The translations under genes and the position numbers were made by a program. Below, piece after piece: positions 31,610-50,000 of a DNA stretch of 64,000 nt (position 1 is the stretch's first letter; each line of letters begins with the position of its first letter). Origin of the DNA: Eonycteris spelaea (Eukaryota; Chordata; Mammalia; Chiroptera; Pteropodidae). The stretch is taken from assembly GCA_003508835.1 (NCBI GenBank), contig PUFA01000287.1, positions 1,178,001 to 1,242,000 on the forward strand, given 5' to 3'. The notes beneath the pieces are model-generated. The model had not been told where the DNA came from and did not search any database. It saw only the letters and a list, made by a program, of their open reading frames with translations.

Positions 31610-33600
31610 TTGATTAGAAACAGGTTGAACTCACTGACCAATGTTGACTCTTAATGGCAACAGTTACTTTATGTTTGTTTATGTCCTATGTGTTCCTGTA
31701 GTGGCTTTGAAGTGGCTTACAGGAAACCTTTGCAGTGAAATGATAAATGAAAAGTAGGTCAGAAACTGAGGGGAGAGGAAGGAGAATACAAGATGTCATC
31801 TGAAAGGGTTAGCACTGCGACTGTGATTGAAATTTCACTTTAGGTTTCCTGACAGGGAAGTCAGAAAAGGGACACTCACTCTGCAATGCCCCCACCCTCT
31901 CAGCAGAGCATGCACCTTGAGCTGTGTTTTCTTTAGTGCTGACGACTTTTGCTGCCTCACTCAACCCCGCTCTTTTGCCCTGCTTTCAGTCTAATTGGAC
32001 ACACTGTAAGATGGTGAGGCTAGTACAAGGCATTTGTTTGTAGCCTTGCGACAGTTAGCTGGTGCAAAGGCAATTGAACTTGTTACGCTGACCTCACTGG
32101 CAAAGTGCTTTAAATTGCCATTAGCAGGTTCCTGTCGGCATACTAGACACTACCACTTACTATCAGAGGCAACACCCTGAACCTGAAACACTATACCCTA
32201 ATAAAGAGTCTATTATATATTATTTGAAAACTAGGCAAAACCCTGACCTCTTTCAGATGACTAACTGCTACCCCCACTGATCTCATCACCTGTGTGAGGC
32301 ATGCCGGCACGCACTTGCAGTTAGTTTTTCTCTGTCCCATTTCACAGATGAGACAACTGAAGCTCAGAGAGCTCAGAGAGCTTGGGAGCTTTTACATGGT
32401 CACACAAGTGGTGCTGGGGGGTTGCACCCATGGCTCCATCTCCCAGGCTCAGTCGTCCCCCGCCTGCCTTGCTATTTCGGCATCCTCATAGTGCATTGCT
32501 TGAAGAACTGAACCTTTCAGTATGGAATGAAAATACCCATCCTGTGCCACAGCAGTGGCATGTCACAGTCCACTTTGATATGTTGAATAAGGCACTACTA
32601 ATCATAAAGTGCTTGAATTGTATAATGATTTACTTGAAAAATGTAAATCAGAGAAGATTTTATGTTTGCTTTATAAAAATATTCTAGAAAAAGGGTATTG
32701 TGCTGAGTGTTACACAGAGGCCCGTGGGAGAATAATAAGGATCTTTATAGGAAAAAGAACTACTGACATACAGTACCTGTATGTGACTGCACAGAATAAA
32801 GCAAAGTCATTGCCTGGAGATTTGGAATGATGGAATAGCCAGTCTAGGTCACTGGAGTGTAATACTTGCCTGATTTATTTTTTAGAGTGGCTTTTAGGAT
32901 GGCTACTATTTCCAAATAATTAGGAAAACCACAGTTTCATGTCATTTCGAATTGACTGCGTGAAGAGATATGCTCTCAAGATAATGAGGCAGGATTATAT
33001 TTCTTAGAAGGGCCTGACAATATAATCATGATTAATAGTACAACCATCTCTGAGCACCTATGATTTGTGCTGTCACTGAAGTTAACTCCTTGTAATGAGC
33101 TGTGCCAGGTTCTTGACGTGAAAATGACACTTGGGCAAGAAAGGCACATTTCTCTCTTGCATATGTAGTCTTGTCACCTTTGTCTTGTTAGATATTCTTT
33201 CTTCCTTATTAGTTGGGAGAAAAGGTTATAATAATTTCTGAGGCATTAACCCCAGTTATTGTACCCAGTGAGATGAACCAAAACCTTCCTAAAAATCATC
33301 ATCTTGTATTTCAAATCATTGAATTGTTTTTGGAATTCGTTTTTCACCTTTTATTAAACTTCATTTTTCTGATTATCTCAAGTTCTGCGGAATTCCAATA
33401 ATTATTCCTGTTTTCTGGAAGGAATTACCCCGGGGCAAGGCTTTGGTTTGCCAGTTCCTTGGAAAGCTGGTTTGTACCTCAAGGTGTTTTTGGATTACTT
33501 CCTTTCCCAGTAAATTTAGTTTCTCTGTCTCAAATGCTCTTTTCATTCTGCCTTTGAACATGTGTAAGGCTTCTTATTCTTTAAAAAGTGAATCCTAAAA
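31610..33600. other. SMAD9 intron 5, unrecognised part with one MIR
   Basis: An antisense MIR lies at about 32330-32410 (CAGATGAGACAACTGAAGCT ... ACATGGTCACACAAGTG). Otherwise I see no gene or named repeat. Confidence 0.45.
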
Positions 33601-33639
33601 AAATTTTTAGTGTACAGTGTTGTACTAACACAGTCATTC

Positions 33640-33870
33640 AACTCAATGTTGCAGAATCCTTAATATCACGAGAAAATGTTCACAATGTATTAATAAATGA
33701 AAAAGTTATAAAACATTCTATAGGGCATGATCTCAATTTTGCTTAAAAAATGCACATAGAAGAAAAGACTGAAAGGTATATGACAAGTGTTAGCTCTGAT
33801 TATTTCTGGGCTGTGGATTTATGGCTGATTTTTATTTTTCAGTGTCTGCATTTTCTAAATTTTCTCTGGC
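33640..33870 (+). mobile_element. L1M 3'UTR fragment
   Basis: The text AATGTATTAATAAATGAAAA, CATGATCTCAATTTTGCTTA and GATTATTTCTGGGCTGTGGA follows the ancient L1 3' region in sense. Confidence 0.6.
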
Positions 33871-34055
33871 AGGCTTTCTTGCCCCTGTGAGGATGGGGTG
33901 GGAGGGCAGGCCGGGAGCGCCCAGCCCAGACGGCCGGACTTGAAAGTCTTTAAGTACAAATTTGGGGGACAGACCTTGAAGGTGGCTTTGTGTGAATTAG
34001 GAGACCCTTTCTCAGGAGAAGTAACTGCCATCTCCCGGAGAAGAGGAGAAGTCTT

Positions 34056-34273
34056 TTTTTTTTTTTTTTTTTTTTTTTTAAGGCGAAGCAGCCCTTGGTT
34101 GACCTCACAGATTGCAAGGACCTTGTCAGCTTAGAATCCCTTATTTTTTTTTTTTTTATTTTTTATGCCTACAGCACCTGGTCTCCCATCCAAGTACTAA
34201 CCAGGCCCGACCCTGCTTAGCTTCCGAGATCAGACAAGATCGGGCCTGTTCAGGGTGGCATGGCCGTAGACTT
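34056..34273 (-). mobile_element. 5S rRNA-derived SINE (MEG-like, fruit-bat type)
   Basis: On the - strand the element starts at 34271 with GTCTACGGCCATGCC and follows 5S rRNA to about 34167, ending ...GTGCTGTAGGC. The internal promoter part (AGCTAAGCAGGGTCGGG through TTGGATGGGAGACC) is intact. Next to it about 13 nt of 5S (the GCCTGGGAATACC part) are missing. An A-rich linker follows (34142-34164), then about 60 nt that I do not recognise (34080-34141), then a poly(A) of about 25 (poly-T on +). Flanking direct repeats GGAGAAGTCTT at 34045-34055 and 34274-34284 show it moved as one unit. 5S-derived SINEs are known in pteropodid bats (MEG-RS/RL); the subfamily cannot be settled here. Confidence 0.85.
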
Positions 34274-34430
34274 GGAGAAGTCTTATAATAATAACATACA
34301 TAAATCTCGGGAGACCGAGGCACACCCCAGAGCTGTGCACGATTGAGGTACGGTTCTGCGTGGGGCCACTTGCACCCTCTGTGCCAAATTCCTGGTGTGG
34401 ACCTGGAAAGCTGTACTTTTCTATTATCAA

Positions 34431-34735
34431 TTTTTTCTCAAAACATTTTTTATTTTGGAAAATTTAAAACATACATAAAAGTATAGAGCATATAATGAAT
34501 CTTCATATTATCAACTTCTACTTCGGTAATGAGTCACATTCTGTGACATTCTTCTATCCTCCACAACATTTTTATGAGAGTATTTTAAAGCAAATCTCGG
34601 ACTTCATACCCTTTCTCCCATACATTTGAGTAGATATCTAACTATATAAGAAATTTTTTTAAATACTGTTCTTACACACAGAAATATACACTTTTGTAAA
34701 TCTCCAGATGATCCTGATAATCAGGTAGATTTCAA
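34431..34735 (-). mobile_element. L1M (L1ME-like) 3' fragment
   Basis: The antisense order AAATTTAAAACATACATAAA, ATGAGAGTATTTTAAAGCAA and TCTCGGACTTCATACCCTTT resembles L1ME 3' ends. Confidence 0.55.
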
Positions 34736-34739
34736 AATA

Positions 34740-39500
<4,761 letters not shown>

Positions 39501-39504
39501 CTAG

Positions 39505-41255
39505 GACTCAGTCACTCAGCAAATATTTATTGAGCACCTTCCATGTGCAAGGCCAGGCACCATTCCAGGCATTGGAATACATCAATGACGACTTAAAGAG
39601 CTCTGCCCTCATGGAATCAATATTCTAGGATGGCGAGACAGACAGTAAACAATAGCTATAATCAAGAAATTGAATGGGAAGAGAAAACGTGGAGCAGGGC
39701 AAAGGGAATTGCAGAGCTGGGGTAGGGGTGAAGTACAAGTTTTAAGTGGGCAGACAAGTCTCATTGAAGAGGTAACATCATCAAAGACTTGAAAGAGGTG
39801 AAGGAGTTAGTCATAGAGATATCGAGGGGAAGAGCAGTAGACATACCAAAGATGAAGGCCTATGGCAAGAGGCAAGAGCATGCTTTGGGAATTTGCAGAT
39901 TCAAGGAAGCTGATGTGACTGGAACATAATGAGCAAGGGGAGGGGAGGTCAGAGCAGTACCAGGGAACCAGGTTATTGCTTTGTAATACTTAAAGGTTTC
40001 CACTTTTACTCTAAAGAGAAGGGGAGCCATTGCAGGGATGTGAGCAGAGGATTTTCATGATCTGACTTAGGTTTTTAAAGGCTCACTCTAACTGCTATGT
40101 GAACAGATGTTACGCAGGCAAGGTTGGAAGTAGGGAGGCAAATTAGGAGGCTATTGCAGATTTCAGACGAGAGGTAATGGTTGTTACTACTGGGAGAGGT
40201 TCAGTAGAAGTTTGTGAGAAGGGAAAGTGTCCTGAATTGTGAAGGTGAATTTAATGAGGGGTATGAGAAAGAGGAGTTAGACGAAGTTGCCAGCAGCAGA
40301 GATGGTGAAGGTGCAGGTGGATCAGGTTTGAATGTGTGATTAAGAGTTTGGTTTTACTGAGAATAACTTTGGGGTGTCTGTCACATACAAGTGGAGATGC
40401 CGAGTAGGCACTTAGAGGTATAAGTCTGGACTTGGGGAGAGAAGTCTGGGTGGAGATGTAAATTTAGGAATTGTCAGTGTATGGACACTGTGGAACTCCA
40501 TGAGCCTGAATGCAACCACCAACAGTTTGAGTTTAAACAGAGAGGATAAGAGTTTCTCGGATGGGGCCCTGGGACATTTCAACATTAAAAGATGATTGAG
40601 AAGAGAAAGAACCTGCAAAGAAAACAGAACGTGCAACTAGAAAGAAGTGCTAAAACTAAGACAGAAAGGTCCTTTGTGAGCCAAAGAAGAAAGTGTGTTG
40701 AGGAGAAACAAGGATGAGGTAAATCTGGTACTGCCCGCGTGACCAGAAGACTGAGAACCAGTCATTAATTTTAGTGCAGATGACTCTTTTCGAAGGTTTT
40801 TGCTAGAAAGGGTCAGTAGGTCAGTAATCTGTGGAAGGTTGTAGGACCAAGAGGAGTATTTTGAAGATGGGGAGTATTTCAGTATGTTTGTATGTTGATG
40901 GGAATGATCCCATAGACAGCAGAAGACTACAGGAGAGAACAGGGAGAGTTCCTGGAATGCTGTCTCTGGGGAGATGCATGAGTCTTATGTACAAGTGTGG
41001 ATGGACCAGCTTATTTGGAAAGACATAATCTATGGTAAGAGATGGAAAGACGGAGTCTGTAGGAGCAGGCGCTGTGGAAATTCTCTTCTGATTGCTTCAT
41101 TTCTTTCATTAAAATTGGAAAGATCATCTGTTGTAGGTAGGCTGGGGGAGGAGGTGAGGTATTCATTTGGGTGAGAGAGTGGGGGGTGGGAGAGGAAAGG
41201 GCCTGGGGAGTATCCTGTGGTTTCCAGGATGCATCAAAAGTCCACTTGAGGTTCC
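39505..41255 (-). mobile_element. Long L2 LINE copy (about 1.75 kb)
   Basis: The sequence starts with the antisense L2 3' terminus (AAATATTTATTGAGCACCTT, CTGCCCTCATGGAATCAATA). It then continues without a gap through the L2 coding region: AGGCTCACTCTAACTGCTAT, GAGTAGGCACTTAGAGGTAT, TTGATGGGAATGATCCCATA and GGAAATTCTCTTCTGATTGC. Short frames inside it are remnants of the L2 ORF or chance. Confidence 0.7.
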
Positions 41256-41429
41256 TGGACATGAATGTAAAGTTTGTTCAGGCAGCATTGTTGTTTGAAA
41301 TCAAAATTTTAAATTACGCTACAGAGAATCAGTATTCCCAATTACAAAACCAATTTGTTTGACTTGATCTCTCTTTATTTTAAATATAACTTTTCGTCGA
41401 TGTATAATATATAGAGAAAAACATACCCA

Positions 41430-41456
41430 TTTGTTTGTTTGTTTGTTTGTTTGTTC
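41430..41456. repeat. (TTTG)n microsatellite
   Basis: Six to seven TTTG units are present. Confidence 0.85.
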
Positions 41457-41469
41457 CCTCTCCTATGAG

Positions 41470-42104
<635 letters not shown>

Positions 42105-45100
42105 TAGTCATGTCTTAATCCACATTCTATGGAATAGATGCTATTGCAGGCAGTGGCTTATATCATTTCAGATTTGCAGCTAACTAAAGTGTCTAAGTAC
42201 ATGTGTACATACATATAATATATACTCATCTATTTTATCACCATTTGGTTTGTGCTTTTGAGTTAATCTGATGTCAGTACAGTGCAATTAGAAAAGCAGG
42301 TTTTTTGTGCCTATGATATAAGAGGCAGCTTCTTCTGTGAGAAGATACAAACAAAAGGCAACTGTGTCAATAGTATTTGAAAGGTGTCAGCAGAATAAAA
42401 GGTAGCCATGTCATTTATTTAGCCATGTCATTATAAGACATGTTGTACGGCATACCAGAAAAATGTTAAAACTGTTTATATAGCTAAAATCAGGTACTAG
42501 CAGCACTATAGCAATCAAACTCACATAATTTAAGTGATGTCACTCTTAGTGCTATTGGCAATAAAAAAAAAAATAAGCTTATACAATTATGTAAAATAAG
42601 CTACATAAACTTTGTTATTTCTAAAATTGAAATAACTATAGCTGGACTATTGTGCTCATAAATGGTACCATTTAAACTGTGAGTGGAAAAGAAAGAAACT
42701 GTGAAGCCAAAGTCATGTTGCCTCATAATCTACCACTGTAAACAAAATAATAAGTGTAATATGGCAAGATAAATATGAAATATCATTGAAATGAGCTAAT
42801 ATTCCCAACTGCAAAGTAAGATGAAAACTTAGTCCCAGAATCGCCCAGGGAGATTCCCGCTTTCCACACGGGAAATCAGGCTCCTGTTTCCTGGTTATCA
42901 GTGCAGCAGTCCTGTGACTTCTCAGTCTGCACGGCGACCTCTGAGACCACATTTGAAAGTCCTGTGCTGAGAAGAAGCCGGTAAAATAAGAGGGTTGTAC
43001 AAAAGCATCATATGTTTACTTATACTTTCTCACATTCCCACATTAAAAATCTCTAGGCAAGGGTCTTCCTTTTGCCATATTTTCCTCACCTATTGGCAAA
43101 TATCAACTATTTACAGGTTACTAAAATAATAGTGAAGACTTAAAAAATCAAGACACATTGCTGGGATCGAATTTATGAATTATTTAATTTAGTGTTTCTA
43201 TTGAATAAATTACCTATTGGTCAAAACTGGTAGCCTCTTATAAAGCTAACTTCCCAAATAAAGTGATAATAATTTCATAATCTCTATAATTTCTGGGGAA
43301 CAGTGGGACTGAATAATAGGACATTTAAAAATATACAGTATTAAAACCCTGTTCTTATTTACCCTTAGATGATAGAGGAAAATCCTCCAAATTTCTAAGT
43401 ACTTTGATATACATATATATAATTCCCACCCACTAAACACTGTGTTGCTTGGAAAAATATTTCACACCCTCTTAAAAAAGTGTAATTTAAGAAGGTAATT
43501 ATGCTTATAATAGATGGTACTTCAGCAATTTAAGATTTCTTCATTTATACATTTTATGTCAACTCTTTCTAGCATTATTGTACACAGTAGTTGTTTCTTG
43601 TTCAATTGTATTCAGGGTAGAAATAATTATGTAAAAAAGATAGGAGTGAGCTACTACTGTCATCTCTTGTGATGACTAGTGTTATCTAATAGAAACTTTC
43701 ATATATAAAATAGAAAATAAATATTAGATTTTACATGAATACTAAGTGGCCCATTTAGTGTTTAGAAAACCCCCTAGTTTATTAGTTCATCAGCTATGTT
43801 TCGTGCACCTGTTTGTGCCAGGTACAGTGTTAGGTACTGTGGAATCAGATGTAAGCCAGAGGCAGCCCCAGCCCTCTGGCGCTGAGTCTGATAATAAATC
43901 TGTGCAGACATCTTCATGTTTCAGAACTTGTAAAACAAAACAAAATATGTGAGCTTTCTTTAGCTTAAGAAAAATGTAATCAATTTAATTATCTCTATTT
44001 TGAGACTTCTCTCTTCTGAGCAATCAGGTAATGGATGAAGTCTTTCTTGGATAACTGCCACTTTTCTTTTATCCTTCAAGGTTGTTTTTCTTTCTCCCCT
44101 TGCTTGTATTTCCAGTAATTCTCCATCTCCCCTTTTCTGGGCAAAAGCATTCACATGATGAGTCTTCCTCATCTGAGTATCGTTCCTCGAGAGAGCAGCA
44201 AGCACACGTGGTTTTTGCTTCAGAAGATCAAACATAGCTTTCTTGATCAAAATCAGCCTCTGGTTATCTTACACCTTCACAGATTCATCAGAACTGGTTG
44301 TTTATAAATGACATTTTAAAAAATTGGATTTTTATATAGCTTTGAGAAACCAGGACAAATTATTCCAGTGCACCTGAATTATTTCTTTGAAAAATAAATG
44401 ATTAAAGTGGTACATATGCATCATCATCAGTCATGTCTCACCAAATGCCTGTATTATTAGGATATGTGTGAAATTTCGGGGTTTTCTAATCGATGTGAAG
44501 TTAACCCTTCAGTCATTGTAACAGTCACATTTTAATGAGCCTTTTAAAATTTTTGCTAGAGTCGTCAAAAAATTTTGGTAGAGTTGTCAAAAGTTGTAAT
44601 GTAGTTTTTGATTCTAGACTTCTAAATGTGCTTATTCACATTCATTCCTTGAGGTAGACAATCCGAAAAAAAATGTAATACCATTCTTTTATAGGATAAC
44701 TAGCAAACGAGACGTGCTAAGCCATTAAATGTGTCAGCGATGCCATGCATGTCTAAGGTTGCCATGGACAAGAGTTGTGCAATAAAGAAGATAACATTTT
44801 GGCCTGGTCACAAGACCCAGGACATTTATCCTGTTGTGCAAGCCTTTTTATTTTTTATTTTTTATTTTTTTGATAAAAATTTGAGATTTGAAGTTTTAGT
44901 TGGATGATATTTTAATACCTGCCAGTGCTTTGGAACTATAGAGATGTCATTATTCCATGCATTTACTTTTGTTTTGTTTTGTTTTGTTTTAACACTCAGT
45001 ATAAATCAAGAAAGGTTGGAATACAATCTAGCATTCAGAATCCCTTTTTCATTTGAGTTCAAAGGAACTGAATACCCCATGAAAACAACACGAACATTTT

Positions 45101-45428
45101 CTAAATAGAGTTGCTAGACTTCAAGCACCTGCTTGACTTCAGTGTGCCCTGAATATTTGGTGTGTATATTCAGTAAATAGAGCTAAATATAACACGCATT
45201 CCAAAATTTGTCTTTCCCTATTATGATTTAACAGCTAAATTGTATGACAAGATTTGGTAATCCTGGTGTATGTTGAGAATAAGTTCAAATTAATGTAAAA
45301 CAAAACAAAGGAAACTATTCCTGTTGAAGTAATGCTTTTGATTGTAATATCTAGGCTTCAGCTGTCCTTCAAATGCACACTTACACTGTTATCTGAATGT
45401 TTATAATAAAGAATATTGTACCAATGGG
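42105..45428 (+). other. SMAD9: SMAD9 3'UTR
   Basis: This is the AT-rich sequence from the stop codon to the first well-placed polyadenylation site. It contains no convincing ORF. An antisense L2-like piece is embedded near 43790-43890, and there are A/T runs at 42563 and 44850-44990. The 3' end is inferred from the AATAAA at 45405-45410. Confidence 0.65.
45405..45428 (+). terminator. SMAD9: SMAD9 polyadenylation signal and probable cleavage site
   Basis: AATAAA lies at 45405-45410 in the context TTATAATAAAGAATATTG. A G/T-rich stretch (TGGGGCTTTGAG) follows about 15 nt later, as expected for a cleavage site near 45425. Confidence 0.65.
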
Positions 45429-45429
45429 G

Positions 45430-46779
45430 CTTTGAGCTCATTTTCCCCTGCAAACCTCACAGCGGGATTCGCTGCATGTGGGTCCTTAGGATGATCTTGA
45501 ACTATCTCATTTTGAAAATAGAATGTTTTTTAAAGTCCACATGCTATAGAGAAATTAGGTAATGATTTTAAATTCAACATCTGGGATAACTGGCATTAAA
45601 TGTAGAATCTTTAAAGTACTTTGCTGTAACTCTAGAGAGGATATGCAGAGAAGCTTTTTCCCTAAATAGTAGCAAATTATTAAGTAATACTGCAGTAATA
45701 AGAATGAACAATATTATTATTGTAAACATCTGTACTTTGCTACATATTACCTATCAAAAAAGTGTTAAAGAAAGCTAGTGAGGAAACAGCCTTCTTAGTA
45801 ACTTGATCAAGGTTTTCTTCTTTTTCTATCTTTTTTTTTTTTAAAGAAATGGAACTCTTTTTCAAAAATATTTTGTGAAGTTCCAATATATAAGCAAGTG
45901 AAAGACAAGCTATTCTGAGTTATTTATAGGTGGAGATCAAGCATCCTCCAGTTTAAGCTCTAGGTTTATCAAGGGCAGTGATTGTGTCTTATTTATCTTT
46001 GCATCTCCCATGGTTCCTGACTATTCTTACGTCTAATATTTGGTATTGGCATTTCAAACACTAACTAGTACAGATTTTAAATATATCATGGTATAGACAT
46101 AAACATTAGTCCATCTTAGAGTATTTTCATTGTCGCAGAAACTTCACATGTTTATCAGACGGTTCTTATGCATCAGCTACAACTAAGTAGGCCCTGCAAT
46201 AACAATGACAACACAGTTCCTGCCTTAAAGAATCTTACCGGTTTGTGGGGGAAGATGAACAAGTAAACCAATAAAGGTCAGTGTGCTATCAGTTTGACAG
46301 GCTGCTGGAGAACCAAGGAATGACATTCCCATCAGGCCCTGGATGGGTTCCCAGGAAGGTCAACCCAACTCGTTTTCCTACCCATCACTCCCTTAGCAAG
46401 TCATTCCAGACATTCCTAAACCAGGTTAGATGCCGTTTCTCTGTAGTTCCATAAGTTGTGCTCATCAGTGATCATTTATCAATTCCTTCAGCACACTGTT
46501 TACTTATCCACCTCTCTATCAGGCAAGGAGCTCTTTAAGGGCAAGGATTATATCTATTTATGTTCATTAACCAGCTATTGTTTGTTTAGAAAGGCATATA
46601 GTTTACATTGTAAAGGCAGAAATGGTATTTTTTCCCAATTCTCCTTTTTAAAAGTCAGCAAATATTTAATTCCTTCTCTTCAAAATAAAAATAATTGCAA
46701 GTCTCCAACTGTATGTCAAGTGACCATGTTGCAACTAATGGGGATGAGAGAAGCATGCTTATAATTTCATTTGAAAATA
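45430..46779. other. SMAD9-RFXAP intergenic sequence with L2 pieces
   Basis: Three short L2-like pieces are seen: about 45955-46060 in sense (TCAAGGGCAGTGATTGTGTC), about 46180-46290 antisense (CAGTTCCTGCCTTAAAGAAT) and about 46500-46560 in sense (GGAGCTCTTTAAGGGCAAGG). Nothing else was recognised. Confidence 0.5.
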
Positions 46780-47002
46780 TAGTTGATCCTTGAACAATGC
46801 AGGGGTACCAATCCCTGTGTAGTAAAAAATCTGCATATAACTTTTGATTTCCCCAAAACTTAACTACTTATAGCCTTCTGTTGACCAGAAACCTTACCAG
46901 TAACAAAGAGCTGATTAGCAAATATTTTGTGTGTTATATGTATTATGTGCTGTATTCTTAAAGTAAGCTAGAGAAAAGAGTGTTATTAAGAAAATCATAA
47001 GG

Positions 47003-50000
47003 GAGTGACATAAGCATCACAATGCAGTGAGAAGACTCTTTATTTCTCCCGTTAAATCTACTACAAGTTGTACAACTATAACACAATGAAGGATCCCCTG
47101 CTCAACACAAACATGCTTGAGAGATCCACACATCAGTGCATCTGAAGATGGGCTTATTAGGAGTAGGGGAGGCAGGGTGAGGGAAGGACAGGAATAGTGG
47201 CCAGACACAGCTGTGCACCCATCACAGCCCCAGAGAACGTGGTGGTGGTGAAGTTCCACTGCAGCCCCTCATACTGTGGCCTGGAATGTAAGAGGGGTAG
47301 AGACAGTTTCCCTCCAAGGAAAGGCAATTCCCTTCCATCCGCATTGTATCAGAACCTGGCGATGTGACACTTTAAACAGCACAGAGGTGCCAGCAGCTAT
47401 TGGTAGCAGGGAGACAGAGCTGCGAAATTGAGACTTTGCCCTGCCCATCCTGACAGAGCCCAACAGAGGTAGTGGGGACACCTTCAGCAACATGGCAGGA
47501 CCATTAGCAACAAGAAAGCAGTGCTGAGAATCTGCAAAGCCAGTTCCCTCCTGCTACATTCCCCCACTATGGAGGTGATGCCCAGTAATTGAGGCAAGCT
47601 GGTCACAGAGGGGACACCCACCTCACCAGTGGGTATGTGGTATTTTCCTCAATAGAAGTGAAACCTCTTCATGATCCCAGAGGCACAAATAGCACTGGTA
47701 AGAGAAAAACAAAAAACAAAACAACAAAACAACAAAAAAACGTGCTATAGCACCATCTACTGGAAAACAAAGTACTCTACCTGTCAATCTGCTAAATTGT
47801 TAATAGCAAAACAATATCAAGAAAAGTTCACTACCTCAAATGTGCAGGCAGAGAACCAAACCATAAATAACTAAGGTAACATGGAAATACAGAAAGGAAA
47901 AGTCTCCAGAAACCAAATCCAGAGTCATGGAAGACTGCAATTTAAATGTCAGAATTGACTGTTGCAGTTATGAAGAAATACAATGAGAGTCAAGAAAACT
48001 CAGGCAGTTCAATGAACTTGAAGAGAATTAATGAACAAAAGGAGTACTTTACTAAGGAGACTGAAACTATAAAAAAGAACCAAACAAATTCTGTAGCCGA
48101 AGAACTTAATAAACAAGATGAAGAATGCATTGGAGATCACTGGAAATAGCAGAGCAGATGTAAGACAGAACTAGTGAGCATGAAAATAGAAACCTAGAAT
48201 GACTGAGGAGGAAGAAAAGCAATAACTAAGAGTTAAAAAAAAAGTGAAAGAACTCTGAGAACTATCTGACTACATTAGAAAGCAAAACATAAGGATAATG
48301 AGTATACCAGAAAGAGAAGAGAAGAAGGGAACAGAAAGCCTATTCAAATAAATAATTGATGAGACTGTCTCAAACTTATGAAAAGAACTGGACGTTAGAA
48401 TACAAGAAGCTATCCTATTTAACAGAATGCCTAATTATCTCAATGCAAAATGAAATTCTCCAAGACACATTTTATTAAGACTATCAAAAATTAATGACAA
48501 AGAAAAATATTAATGACAAGAATGCTCAAAGTATCTGGGGGTGGGGGGAAAGATTGTAACTTACAAAGGAAACCCCATGAGATAATCATCAGATTTTTTA
48601 GTAGAGCCATTATAAGCCAAAAGAGAGTAGAAGGAAAATTTCAACAAATTAAAGAGAGGAACCATCAGCCAAGGATAATATATCCAGCAAAACTGTCCAT
48701 TAGAAATGAGGAAGAAATAGAGGCTTTCCCAGAAAAACAAAAGCTGAGAGAATTTACCATCACAAAGACCTGCATTATAAGAAATGTTGAAAGGAGCTCT
48801 TCTATCAGAAATAAAAAGACAAAAGCATACAAACTTTGAGTAAGATCACTAACAGACAGAAATAGGTAATTGCAACTCTACTTGAGAACAAGATATTAAA
48901 CAATTATAACATAAAGGGCTATATTGGGAAAAGGTATTAAAAGCAACTACTGCAATCTGATAATGAATACACAACATAAAAGAATAATTTGTACAATAAA
49001 AGCATAAAAGGGGAGGAGGAAAAGGATTGAATGTGTACAGCTGAATGAAGATAAGACATAATCAGAAGGAAAAGGATGATTGTAGGAGACATTTTACACA
49101 AACCTAATGGTAACCACAAATCAAAAACCAAGAGCTGAGACGTGAAACACAAAGAGGAAACGGGAAAAAATTATAGAGAACTACCAAATTAAAAATAGCA
49201 GACAGAAACACAAGGGAAAAGAAACAACAGAGATAGAGAGCAACCAAAACCCAAAAGATTAAATGGCTGTATTAAGTCCTCATATATCAATAATCAGTAA
49301 ATAGACTGAATTCATTAAGCAAAAGGCACAGGGTGGTTCAAAAAACAAGAACCAACTATATGTGGCCTGCAGGAGACTCATCTCAGCTCCAAAGACAAAC
49401 ATAGGCTCCAGGTGAATGGACGGAATATGACACTCCAAGCAAATGGCATCCAGAGGAAAATGGGTATAGCCATACTTATATCAGACAAAGTAGATTTCAA
49501 GATAAAAATGGTAACAAGAGACAAAGATGGACATTTTATAATGATGGAACAATTCATCAAGAAATAACACTTTCTATATATATGTGTATATATATAGAAA
49601 TAACACTTTCTATATATATGTGTGTGTGTGTGAGCTCAAATTGGGAGCACCAAATTGGGAGCACCAAAATATATGAAGCAAATATTAACAGGCCTACAGA
49701 AATTGACAAAAATACAATTACAGTAGAGGACCTGAATGCTCTGCTCACAGCAATGGATAGATCATCCACACAGAAAGTCAAGAGAAAATATCAGCCTTAA
49801 ATGACACATTAGACCAAATGGATGTAACTGATAATTTCTAGAACTTTCCATCCCAAAACAACAGAATACACATTCTTCTCAAGTTCACACAGAGTATTCT
49901 CAAGGATAGACCATATGTTGGGACACAAAACTAACTTCAATAAATTTAAGAAGACTGAAATCATACCAAGCATATTTTTTGACCACAATGGTATGAAACG

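Noticed and set aside
34167..34271. A functional 5S rRNA gene
   Set aside because: About 13 nt are missing, and the unit ends in A-rich and poly(A) sequence bounded by target-site duplications, so it is a retroposed SINE.
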